Program-made: the position numbers and the translations under genes
Shown here: in pieces, positions 11,664 through 23,400 of the stretch
Numbering within the stretch: position 1 is the stretch's first letter
Layout of the letters: each line of letters opens with the position of its first letter
The notes under the pieces: model-generated
Told to the model about the DNA's origin: nothing
Database searches by the model: none
Seen by the model: the letters and a program-made list of their open reading frames with translations, nothing else
NCBI GenBank assembly: GCA_004335835.1
Contig: RWJK01001175.1
Span: 4,576 to 68,575 of the forward strand
DNA: 64,000 nucleotides
From: Scenedesmus sp. ARA3
Taxonomy: Eukaryota > Chlorophyta > Chlorophyceae > Sphaeropleales > Scenedesmaceae
Direction of reading: 5' to 3'

Positions 11664-13155
11664 AGTGTTGAAGCTGCTTGTGTCATGCACCAGGCAGAGC
11701 TGCAGCGGCAAACTGCATGCTAGATCCTTTTCATTGAAAGTGTCAAGCCGTGTGATGGTTGAGGCAGAGCAAGGCTGCTGGAGCTCAGCAGTTGGGGAGC
11801 CAGATGGTCTTGCATGAAGCGTGTGTGGCTTCTTTGTATTGCAGCACCTGGCATGCATCGACATGCCGCATCTAGCATGCAACCAGAGTATGGGTGGGAA
11901 TCAAGCATGCGTTAGGAATATGGGAGTAAAATGTGTTCCAGTTTGATGTGGCGCGCTATGTACTGCACTACTGGCTGGTTGCACAAATTGTGCAGTTGGC
12001 TGCTAGCCATCGGGCCAACCACGCAGGATGATCTGTTGCTGGCCTGCAGCAAGCAGGACCGGCTATGTGATTGTCTGCTGTGACACTGCAGCCCTTGAGC
12101 TCGTCCTTTGCATTGAACTCATCTTCTGCTATTGGTCATTGCATCTGAATGGCAGCTTTCTCAATCATAGTGGGTGTGCATGGCTGCATCGTCACTGCTG
12201 CGCAAGTGGCAGCCCTCCTAGCAGACTAGACTGGTCATGGCGTATCTCAGCATTTGAAGCTGTCGTGCAGTGTTGTCCTTTGGATAGACCCCTGGTACCG
12301 TTCTTACCCATCCTTTAAGCTTGCGTTCAGTGCTGTTGGTGTGCAAACGCGCTCTGTGCACTGCACACTGGCTGCACTCAGGGGTCCAGCTGCTGCTGGC
12401 AGTATACTATGTACTGCTTTCTTCTCTGAGCGCAACAGCAGCGCAGGTGCAGGTATCGTATGATGAAGTGCTGGAAGCCATCATCTTTGTCAATATAGTA
12501 ATCACCTGCAACAAATCTGCTCTGCAGGCTGGGTTGTTGCACGGATGCTTCATATGCATTGGCAATTTGGATCGCCAAAGGTGCCAGCTGTCTTTTCGAA
12601 GGTCGTCATGCAGCTGTCGTAGAGAATCTATTTACAGACTGTTGTCTTCTCAGTGGTAAAGAAATTGCGGCGTGCTGCCTGCGTATCACATTAGCGCTGA
12701 AGCTGTGTGCAGCAAGCAGCAGGAGGCCAGCTTGCCTTTGCGGGATCGAACTGCGTTGCTCCACTCGACTTCGGTGACAATCGCCCGAGCCACAGAAATA
12801 CAACATCGCTGATGAGAGCGCTGCGGTCAGCTCAAAAGCAGTGAAGACAGCAGACGTCCAAAGTTGCCGCCAACAAACGCACGCACGACATCGTGCAACG
12901 ATGCCGACTCGCACACAGTAAGAGACCAAGTGGAGATCTACCTGCATCATTTAATACTTATATCAGCATACATGGTATCTGGCCAGAAGTCCTGTGCTTC
13001 ACATCACGTACGCTGTGCTGCCTTCCAGAAACACTACTGGTACTGCAGTACTTTGTGTGCCTTGGACGAGCTTTACATACAGACTCAGTGGCGTCGAATG
13101 TGGCCAAGTTTCGAATTGAATCTCGGAAGCACTTCTGCCTCTGTGCAGCAGGTGC
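11664..13155. other. Intergenic: MFS 3' UTR and upstream region of the GH16 gene
   Basis: There is no supported gene in 1.5 kb. Short open frames on both strands lack domains and splice-compatible partners. No TGTAA was found here on the plus strand, so the MFS poly(A) site is not located. Confidence 0.5.
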
Positions 13156-16100
13156 ATGTGGGTGCTGCTGGCACTGGCACTACTGTCCAGCCCAACAAGC
13201 AGCAGCGCTCAGGGAACCACCAACAGGATGTCGGCCCCCCTACTCGACGAATTGGACTTGGCTGCATCAGAGACAACCACAGCAGTTACAGGGATGCCAG
13301 GAGCAGCAGATGCAGTCAGCCGCCTTGGTGTGCCACCGCCAGCAGCAACAGCAGCTGCTGCCAATAGCAATGCAAGCAGCATTGGCCTCGGATCGTACAT
13401 CGGCTGCTTCAATGCCAGCAGCGATTGGGGGCTGACTGTTGCAGAGAACTCTACGCTGGTGAGATCAAGGTGTTGCACATCTTGGCGCTTGCTGGGCCCA
13501 ATGCTATAACAATGTTGTTCATGAGTGCCGTGCTGCAAGCGCGCAGGAGCTGCAAGCACACCCACTTGCTCGCAGCTTGCTGTAACCAGAGACAGCAAGC
13601 TATAAGACGTGCCTGCATGCAGGCACTTCTCTGAGAAGCGTCAGCAGCAGTCTGAACGCCGGTTGCTACTGCTTCATCATTTCTTAAAATGGGCCAAGCC
13701 TGTCACTTCCATGCTGCCACAGCCACCACTGGCACACGCTGCTGCAACCACATCCCGTGTTCACACCCTGCATATGCAGGAGTTGTCCTACGATGCATCC
13801 ACCATCGGCAGCTGCAGCGCCTTTTGTGCAGCCAGCTTCTACAGCCTGGCCATAATCTCGCCTGACTGGCGCTGCCGCTGCAGCATGCAGCTGCCTGATG
13901 AGGCTGACAGGTGGAGGGATGACAACTGCACAGCGGCGGCTGGGTCAGCGGCTGCCGGTGTGCCAGCAGCGGTGTACTACCTGCATGCAGGTGCGCACGC
14001 ATTACAATTGAACCAGCACACAGCATGCATGGCTTGCGGCTGGCATTTGAAAAGGACGTTGTCTCAATGCCTGTCACGCTGCATTGAGCCTCGTCACGCC
14101 TAAATCACTGCCACCAGGCAGCATTTGCCTGCCGATACCTGCTCAGCCTAATGATGCACTGCTAGAGAGGCATGTCAGTGCTAGAGACGCACAGCTTGTC
14201 GGCAAGCCGGCTGCAGACAGTTGCAACCAGTGGCAAGTGTGCCTTGCGCTGCCGTGTGTGCCTGCAGCCTCCAACGCAACGCAGTGCCGCCTGGCCAATC
14301 TGGACTTCAACAAAGACAACTGGAACATTGCCTACAGCCCAGAGTGAGTACACATTGCAGTTTGTGACAATGCCGCAAGCACTGCAAGCTGCCAGTGGCA
14401 GTGTCTTCCATGCTTTCATCTTCGCCTCATGCTCATGCAGCGGGGTCGTACTGCAGCAGTAGGTGTCTGCTGAAGTACTTTTGAAAAGCATACTCCGCTG
14501 CCGATATGCCGGCAGCTGACGGCCGCCACTTGAACTGTTATCACACCGAAGAGTCAGTTAGAACACCATGTCTTCTTCTGCGATTTGGGCTGCTGCTGCT
14601 GCTGCCGCTTCTCCCAGGAATGTTGCCTTTGACCGAGTCAACAGCAGCAACAGCAGGCAGCTGTCTGTGCGGCTCAAGGGCACCACAGGGGCTCGCATGA
14701 GCAGCAAGGACGGCGACCAGCTGTATGGTGCGTGGCAGGTGCAGGCCAGGGTGACAGGCGCACCGGGTGCTGTGACTGCATTCTACCTGAGGTGAGTGTG
14801 GCGGCTTTGCAACAACATGCTATTAGGTTTATAGGCGGTGGCAGATTCTGCTTCTGGTGAGCCTCAGGGGGACGGGGGGGCTGTGACTGCATCCTACCTG
14901 AGGTGAGCCTCATGGCTGAAGGAGGCGGCCTGCTGCCACCACGCCTGCCTCATGCGTATGGTGCTGTTTCTGCTGCTTGGCCTTCTTACGTCTGCCTTTT
15001 GAATGCGACACAAGTACATTTGTGGTCTGCTGCACACATGAAGCGTCAAACACATGGTGCAGGGTTATGTTTCAGCAGGTTTCCCAGTCATGCACAGCCC
15101 ACGGCCTGCCATGCATGTGCTGCCCTGCAGGTCCAATGACGTGTACCCGAATGACAAGGCCGGCAACTTTTCAGAGATCGATGTGGAGTGGCTCAACGGC
15201 AACCCAGCCAGAGAGCCGGGCTCACTCTGGTTCAACGCATTCACAAAGTGAGTCAGCCTGGCATGGCGGACAGCAGGCATGTGACGTGACATGTGGGGTG
15301 CTGCATGCACAGGATGACACCCGGATGAAGCAGATTATGCAGGCTAGACGGGATCACAAGTGGGTGTTGGCACCACCTGAAGATGCGCCAGAAAGTGCTG
15401 GTGCCAGCTATGGCATTCACTGCCAAGTTATGCCTCCTGCAGAGCTGCGCACTCTTTGGGCCGAACCAGCACCAACAGACCGACACATTGTGCTGCATGC
15501 TGCACGTGCAGCTCCAACAACACCCAACCAACAGACTGGGGTCGAATGTTTCACCTGTCGTTCTTTAATGTGCGTTCAGCTCTAACAGCACAGGGGAGCT
15601 GCTCATCCCGCCGCCTGTGTACCAGACACTGCTGGGATGGCCTACCAACAAGACTGCAATCAACAGCTTTGTCACATACACAATCAACTGGTGAGCCCTG
15701 TCATGTCACCAGCCATATGTCGCAGTTGTTGGACGGCCAGTCACTGGCACAAACAGTTTTGAAGCCTGCAGATGCAGCTTGTCCAATGGAACACAACTGC
15801 AGGAGCTCTACAGCACTGCATGAAATGCTGCTCATAGTTACGTCTGCGTCGGTGCTACAACTTACGCGTGTTACATCAGGCTCTATCTCTGAAGCAATGC
15901 TGCTGCTGCGGCTGCAGGCAGCCTACGTATGTGACGTGGGCGATTGACGGCAGCCACCTGCGCTCCATGCGCAATGGGGAGTTCAGGACTTGGTTCGACA
16001 TGGGGGGCAAGGAGCAGAGGTAGGTGGCGGTTGAGGAAGGGGTGGGGCCGACCATGAATGTTTGTTTTCAGTGGGGCTGCTGGCAGCTGTTCACCTAATG

Positions 16101-16566
16101 CTGCTGTTGTTGAAGCTGTTCTGGCAGCATGCAGATGCCAGCCTCGCTGTTGTCATCATCATCATGATGCTATTCAAGGCGCAGCAACAAACACTCTACC
16201 TGGGTCTAGCTTGATGGCTAGCACGCTGCTGGCTGCACCTTCATCACCACAGGCTCTACGACTACTTGCTGCTAGAGCCTGACACTGTCAATTGTTGCTG
16301 TTGCTTCCGCCTTCCGCCGTCATCCCTGCAGCGCGGTTTTTCAAAGCCCCAACCTGCCCTCCCGAGCTACCATCAGCATGTGGTCCGACACCAGCCGGGG
16401 CAAGAAGCCTGCAGATATGTTTGGAGGCGTGCTGGATGCAAAGAAGGGTCCGCACTTCAGCTACTTCAAGCAGATGCGGCGCGTGCTGTGTGAGAAGCCA
16501 CTGCCAGCTGGACAGGAGGCTGCAGCAGGGCCAGCATGGCTGACTGCATCAGTCAAGGGAGCGTGA
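13156..16566 (+). CDS. Secreted WSC-domain glycoside hydrolase family 16 protein
   Basis: Eight exons: 13156-13458, 13780-13990, 14268-14343, 14618-14791, 15131-15247, 15580-15690, 15918-16019 and 16332-16566; 442 aa. Residues 1-19 (MWVLLALALLSSPTSSSAQ) form a signal peptide. A WSC-type cysteine domain spans about 81-170 (YIGCF, SCSAFC, RCRCSM, DDNC). From about 172 a GH16 jelly-roll follows, with the catalytic signature EIDVEW at 270-275: E270 nucleophile, D272, E274 acid/base. Downstream strands include QPTYVTWAIDGSHLR and TISMWSDTSRGKKP. By family it cleaves or transglycosylates beta-1,3/1,4-glucans or xyloglucan-like wall polymers outside the cell, with WSC binding carbohydrate; the actual substrate is not deducible. 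Exon 4 has a junction duplicate in the next intron. Confidence 0.9.
14871..14902 (+). repeat. Intronic duplicate of GH16 exon 4 3' end plus donor
   Basis: GCTGTGACTGCATTCTACCT with its AG/GTGAG donor (exon 4 ends 14791) recurs about 111 nt downstream. A TTC-to-TCC change would alter the residue, so this copy looks like a neutral relic. Confidence 0.85.
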
Positions 16567-17464
16567 GCTGTTCTGTGCTAAAACTAACGGACCTGAGGTA
16601 CCAATGGCCTTCAGTGGGCCAAGCTTAATCTAAAAGGGGGTGTGAGTTCTGTGTTATGAAATGGCGTACCTGAGGTGCTGACAGGCCTCTGTTGGCCATG
16701 CAGTGAATCACCTCGGAGCCGTAGCTGCAGCCGTGCCCTGGGATGTGATGGCAGCAGGTTGCTGAGGCCCTGGGGCATGCAGCAGCAGCAGCCATGCGGT
16801 GCTGATGGTGACCTGGTTCGCAGCGTCTTGTCAAGTCATGATTGCGTGATAGCAGCAACACGTTGGTGCCAGCACTGCGATCTGTCACAGCAGATGAGGA
16901 GGGAGAGAAATAATGCATTGTCTTTGCAATACGGTTCATGATACATTGCAAGCACGGCTTGTGACATGTTGGTCGATTGTCTTGCTGGCAGCTAAGCCTA
17001 AAGTTTGGCCAGCGGTGCTATACTGTAGCCTGCAGCTGCAGCCTCTGTTCTTGTCACTTCTGGAAACTTTCCAAGTTAAACCTGTGCTTGGAACCTTGAA
17101 ATCAAGAAGCTGCTTCTGCCATCAGCGTTGCTATCCCATGCAGATACAAAACAACAATGTGGTCTAATGCATTACAATTTGGCCAATAGCAACATAGCCA
17201 GAGAACAAAATTAATCACGACAGAACTACTGCTGCTAGTTCTACAGCAAGATTGTGTTTCTGTACTTGATGGCTGCCAGAATAGGCTAATAAACCAGGGT
17301 CGCAAGCTGCAGATGGCACCAAAAATGTTGTCCCCAAGTCCCACATCAAACAGCCCCTCAAAACAGACTAGAAAATGCAGCTAGGAAACACACCTAGCTG
17401 CATCACTGCAAATGCAGGCAGCACAGCAGCGCCGGCCTGCGTGAGCCACAGCAGGGTGCCGCAA
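16567..17464. other. Convergent 3' region between GH16 and the giant gene
   Basis: This 0.9-kb interval between two stop codons should hold both 3' UTRs. A minus-strand UGUAA at 17172-17176 suits the giant gene. No gene is supported. Confidence 0.55.
17172..17176 (-). terminator. Candidate UGUAA polyadenylation signal (giant gene)
   Basis: TTACA on the plus strand reads TGTAA on the coding strand, 289 nt after the stop codon at 17465. Confidence 0.55.
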
Positions 17465-20400
17465 TCACCCCCTGCTGCCACTGCTGCTCCTGTGCGACAC
17501 CACACTGCCGCCAGCTGTGCAGTCAGTCGCCGCTTCACTGCCCTCCCCATACAGCAAGCGCTGCAGCAGCACAGAAGCTTGCGCCCCTAGCGTCTGCTGG
17601 CTAGGCTCCAATGAGACTCTGCTGTGCATGCTCTGCTGTGCACTGCCTGTGCTGCCAGCTGCAGCACTCGCCCAGCTATTCTCTGCGCCAGCTGAGGAGC
17701 GCCGCCGGCTAGGCCGCTGCTGCTGCTGCTGCTGCAAGCGCTGAGTAGACAGCTGCCTGGATAGCGGACCTTGATCTAGCTGCTGCTGCTGCTGTTGTTG
17801 CTGCTGCCGCTCTGCTGCTGCTGGCACACTGCTGCATTGCCTAGCACCTCCTGCTGCTGCTGCCCTGCTGCTGCCAGGTGCTGCTGCGGCCCTTGCACCA
17901 GCAATTGCCAGCGGCTCTCCTACTGTGGAGCCATGGCTGGATCTCAGCACACCTCTCCTGTCAGTCCCCACACCAGCAGCAGCTGCTGCAGCAGTAGCCG
18001 ATCCTGCTGCAGGTGCAACAGCAGCAAGCACTGATACAGGGTTGCTGCCGCTGCCAGTGCGGCCAAGCAAGCCCCGCCTGCTGCAGGCTGCCGACCCAGC
18101 TGCAGCAGCAGGCACATCTGGTGACTCCCCAACTGAGCTGCGCCGCAACTGCCGCATCGCTGCGAGTGCTGCAAGGCGGCCAGCAAGCAGCGGACCTAGC
18201 TGTGGCTGGGGCCCTGCAATTGCATGCAGCAGCGAGCCAGCATTTGTCACCCAAGCTTCTATCACACCAGCACCAGCACACTGCCGGGTCCAAGGGCGTA
18301 CACTTTGATCCATGCTTAGCGTGCAGCAAGCTCCAGCGTTGAACAATGCAAGCAGACTGCGTTGTTCCCCATGCAATGCACAGCTCACCTGCTGCTGCTT
18401 GAGGCCCTGCACCCCGCTGCTGCTGCTGCTGGTTGCAAGAGGCTGCCCGGCCGCTGTGCTGCCCCACAGTGCCTGCTGCACTGGTGGTGCGTGCGTGGCG
18501 CTGGCTGTCAGGCTGTGCCAGCAGCTGGTTCAGCAGCAGCTCCTGCGTCAGCTGCAGCGCCTGCGGAGACTCATGCATACGCATGTTCACAGCGCAGCAG
18601 GCGGTCATACTCATGCCACGTTGAGGTCATTTGCTCTAGCCCAGCATCTGTTCAGACACGTGTGGCTAATCTGTGAGCTGCGGAAACATCAACATCAAGA
18701 AGCCAAACATGCACTACGGTTACCAAGCTCTGACAGGCACAAGACCGCTACCACCCTGCAGGAAAACACAAATTTTGCACAAACTCCCTTCCCCTGCATG
18801 CCTCATCACCATCCCAGCCACGCACCTGCGGCCCCGTGATGTCTAACGAAGCAGCCAGATGCTCCACACTTGCAGCCAGCTGGTGAGCCAGCTCCGCCTA
18901 CAGACCTAACCTCATACATATCAAGCCAGACTGCTGTCACCCACCACCCCAGCCACGCACCTGCGGCCCTGTGATGTCCAGCGATGCAGCCAGATGTTCC
19001 ACACTTGCAGCCAGCTGGTGCGCCAGCTCCAGCTCAGGCCCCAGGCTGCCAGTTGAGCAGCGCAGCCCTGCAGCGCCACTACCACCACGCGCCCAGGAGA
19101 CAGCAGCAGCGCCATGTGACACAGCACCAATAGCTGCTGAGCCGGCAGTGCTGTCAACTGACCTGGCATCGGTTGGCCACAGGCCTTGTGCTAGGCCGGC
19201 TAGCAGGTGGAAGGACCGCCTGAAGTCTGCTGCTGCAGCAGGCGGGCGCAGGCCTGCTGCTGCTCCTGGCTGGGTAGCTCTGACTGCTCTTTCTCCAGCA
19301 GCGCCGCTGACCAGTCCGCTGCCATCTGCACTGGACTCCGACTCAGGTGCTGCTGCTGCTGCAGGGTCTGCAAAGCTATGGAACCCAGGTCCTGGGCCCA
19401 GCAGCGCACCATGCGACTGCATGACTGCATCCTGCTGGCTGTCCTGAGACAGCCGAGAGCTCTCAGGCCCTCCGAGCCCTCCCTGCTGCTGCTGCTGCTG
19501 CTGCTGCCAGCTGACGTGGCTGTTGTCACTGGGCTGGATGTCCAGGGTTTCTGTGCTGGCAGCGAGTAGTGTAGGTGTCTCCAGCATCTGCTGCACAGAG
19601 GTTAGCAGGGAGCTGCGTCTGAGGCTGCCCCTGCCATCTGCAAGCGCAATCCTGCCTGCAGAAACAACAGATGAACAGACAGAAGCAGCCAGGCTGCCTG
19701 CTGCCACCTGGTGTTTCTGCTGCTGCTGCTGCAGCTGCAGCTGCTGTTGCCGCTGCTCACCACGGCTGCCACTGCTGTGATGTCTGCTGTGGCTGCCACT
19801 GCTGCTGCCGCTGGCCTCCCGGCTCAGCTGCTGCTGCTGCTGCTGCTGCTGCTGTTCTTCAACAACCAGCAGTTGCGGCTCATGCCCACTTGTTTCACCG
19901 CCCAGCTGGCTGCGCTGCTGCTGCTGCTGCTTGCGTGTGAGCAGCTGCGCCACAGCCTCCTCACAGGAGCCTGCAGAGCCTGGCCTGCTGCTGCTGTTGC
20001 TAGCTCTCAGCTTGGCAGCCAGCAGAGCCTCCATGCTTGCCCGCACAGATGCACGGCCAGGCAAGCTTTCCCTACTGGGCTCAGCACTAATGCCTTGAAG
20101 AGGCTCGACTGCAACGCCCTGCTGCTGCTGCTGCTGTGGTTGCGGCGAGCACTGGTCCCGCTGCTGCAGGTCATGCTGCTGCTGCTGCTCCAGCTCTGCC
20201 TGCAGCGCCTGGTTGTTCAGGTTAAAGCTGTCAACGCCTTCCCCGCTCTTCTCAGGAGTGCCGCCTGCATGGCCAGGCGCAGCAGCTAACCCAGCAGCAC
20301 CAGCTGCTGCCTTAGCCCTCAAGGCAGCAGGTGACAGGCCAGCCCCTAGATCTACAGAGCTCAAGTTGTATGTTCTGGCATACTCCTGGATCTTTGCAAG

Positions 20401-23400
20401 CTTGGTGGGGCTCATGCTACCTTCATATCCAAAGCCTGCCAGGTCTGCTGCAGCATGCACCATGGCCAAATGCTGCGGCTTCAGGGTCAGCTCGTGCTCA
20501 GACGGCTCAACCCCTGCTGCTGCTGCTGCGCTAGCTTCTACGCCGCTGTGCTGCCGCTGCATGCCAGCAGCTGCCGCGCCAGCTGTGCTAGCCTCCCGCT
20601 GAATACTCTGTTGCTGCTGCTGCAGCCGGTACAGCGCAGCTGGTGATGTCAAGCCATGCCTTAGCGGGCTACCTAGCGGACTTGTAGGTGGATCCAGCTG
20701 ACCGACCCCCAACTGCAGCCCTGAGTGCTGCGCTGCTAGCCGCCCTGCTGCTGCTGCTGCTGTGCCAGCCAGCTGCACACCCGCACCCTGCTGCTCTGCT
20801 GCTGCCGCTGCTGCAAACACAGCATCCAAGCCATCGGGATCGTCAGCAGGCATTGCAGAATGCAGCGGTGACTCAGCAGGTGACATGGGGTAGTACTCTG
20901 GCATGTCTGACTTGGCGCGCCTGTGACGCATCCTGCCGACGCGCGCAGCTGCTGCTGCTGCGCGGTTGCCAGGTGACACCCCGCCCACTCCATCACCAGC
21001 GGCAGCGCTGGCCACAGCGCCGCCGCCACTGCCTGTGCTGCACACGCGCCGAGCAGCACCCAGCAGCTGGCCTGATGCGTCAGCAGCAGCAGCAGCAGCG
21101 AGCAGCGGGTCCACAGCGCCAGATGAGCTGCTGCCAGCTTCTGCCTTTGCTGCTGCTGCTTGTGCAGCTGTGCTGGATGCTGCTGCCCTGGTTGGTGTCC
21201 CTGGGGAGTGGCCTAAGCTTGATGCAGGCCTGGCAGCTGGCACAGCCATCTGAGGAGAGCAGCCCAGCTGAGGAGACGAGGCCTCAAAAGCAGGGCTGGC
21301 TGGTGAATGCTGCTGCTGCTGCTGTGATGAGGCTGCTCTGAGGTGCAAGTTGCGCCTGTAACTCGACAGCGGTGAAGCCGCCACAGGGCGCTGCTGCTGC
21401 TGCTGCACGCTGTGCTCCTCTAGGTGCTGCAGGTATGGTGACCCTAGCCTGTTGGCCAGGCCTGCTGCCGCTGCTGCGGGCAGCTCTGGCTGCTGGTGGT
21501 CGCCTGAGGCAGTTGAAGCTTTGCTAGGGTCCTGCTGCAGTGGGCTGAGCACACTTGGATGGCTGCTGTCCTTGCCTGCTGCTGCCGCTGCTGCAGGCCG
21601 TGCTGAAGCTCCTCCTATGTGGCTGTGACCTGGCAGCTGCTGCTGCTGCTCCACCTGCTGTGCTAGGCCCTGGCCAGCTGCAGCAGCAGCAGCAGCAGCT
21701 TGCTCAGCAGGGCTATGCGGCCGGGCAGCTGCAGCAGTGCCAGCTGCAGCAGCAAACATGCGGGGCAACGAGCCAGCGCTGTTGCCCCTGCGCAGCAGGC
21801 CAGAAGACAGCGGCCCCTGCGCTTTCACCGCTGCAATGGCTGCTGTCAATGCTGCACCATTCCCTGCAACAGCTGCTACTGCTGGCTTGTGCTCTACGAG
21901 CTGCTGCTGCTGTAAGCTGCCTGTGCTGCTGCTACGCTGCAATCCATTACTGTCCTCGGCTACTACTGCTGGCCGTTGTGACCTGTGGCCAGGGATAGGC
22001 GTTGGGGTTGCTGCAGCAGCGCGCAGGGCGCTAGTGTGGCTCATCAGTTGTATGCTGTCAGCTACACATGGCTCCCTGTGCAGCCTCCAGCTGCTGCTGC
22101 TGCTGATGCACTGCTCACTTGACTCTGCAGCCGACTGTGCAGCTGCGGCTGAGCGGTTTGCAGAGTTGCCAGAATGCGCAGCTGCTGCTGCTGTGCTGCC
22201 GCTGCTGGTGTCACCCTTGCTGCGCTGCTGCTGCTGCTGCTGCTGCTGGCGCTCGCTGGCTGCCGCATTGCTGCTGCCGCAGCTGCCATGGCTCGTGGCT
22301 GGCCTTGCCTTTGCAAGCTCTGGAGTTACTCCAAGAACCGGCAGGTGGCGCGGCACCTTATCAAGCACAGATCCTGCGGTGTGGGGCCTTGCAGCATGTT
22401 GGTGTTGCTGCTGCTTGGCGCTGCTGCTGCTGCTGGCTGGGCTGCTGGCCTCGGCGCCTGCTACTGCCTTGCCTGCTGCTGCTGCTGCTGTGGCCATTGC
22501 TCTGCCAGTGCCTGCTATGTGCTGGCTAGAGTCCCGCACCTCATGCGTATCCGACTGCTCTGCTCTGACTGCAGCTGCTGCTGCATTCGCCTCAGCTGCC
22601 CTGAGCATGTCAGCCATGAGGTTCTTGCGCACCCCAAGCACTTCATCCTCCACGCCGCCAGCTGCTGCTGATGCGCCCTGCTTGGTGCGCGGGTGCGTCT
22701 TACTGCTGCGCCTGCCCCCTGAGCCTCCAGAGCCAGGCAGCATGGAATGCAGCGGCGCAAAGGCGCTGTAGGGACTCGCAGCGCCTGCAGCAGTGCTAGA
22801 CCGCGCTGCACTGCCCCGTGCAGCAGCTGCTGACTCAGCCACATCTGCTACAGCAGTACTGCCGCGCAGCTCACCCCCTGCCTCAGCTCCCGCTGCTGCC
22901 CCGGCTGCCACTGTACTGCCAGACGCTGCCGGCTGCACAACTGCAGCAGCAGCAGCAACAGGCTGTGGCAGGGCCGAGCCAGCTGCCAGCAGGCCAGGCG
23001 CCCCTGGCCCTGCCAGCTTGCCTGGCGTGCCAGCCATGCTGCCAATCAGGGAGCCCCGCGAGCCTGCTGCCCTGCCAGCATGCAGCGGGCTGAAGTTCAC
23101 TGCAGAGCTCCTGCGAGGGGCTACCTGGGGGCTGCCTGGCAGCACCACTGCTAGCCGCTGCTGCTGCTGCTGATGCTGTGGGTGAGCATTGACCCCCTTG
23201 TGCAGTGGGGAGCCTGCTGCAGAGGCTGCAGCTGCTCTGTGGAGTGGCGCTGTGCTGCCCCTGCTGTTGGTGGCACCGTCTGCATCCTCCAGCTGGTGTT
23301 GCTGCTGCTGCTGCGCTGCTGCTGCTGATGCTGCTGGCGGCCTCACACTGCGTACGCCTGCGTAGCTCTCCTGTGAGCTGGCAGGGCTCCCAGCATCAGC

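Noticed and set aside
16252..16290. Possible extra GH16 exon starting GCTCTACGACTAC
   Set aside because: The acceptor is good but no donor follows; skipping it gives a continuous GH16 C-terminus in phase.
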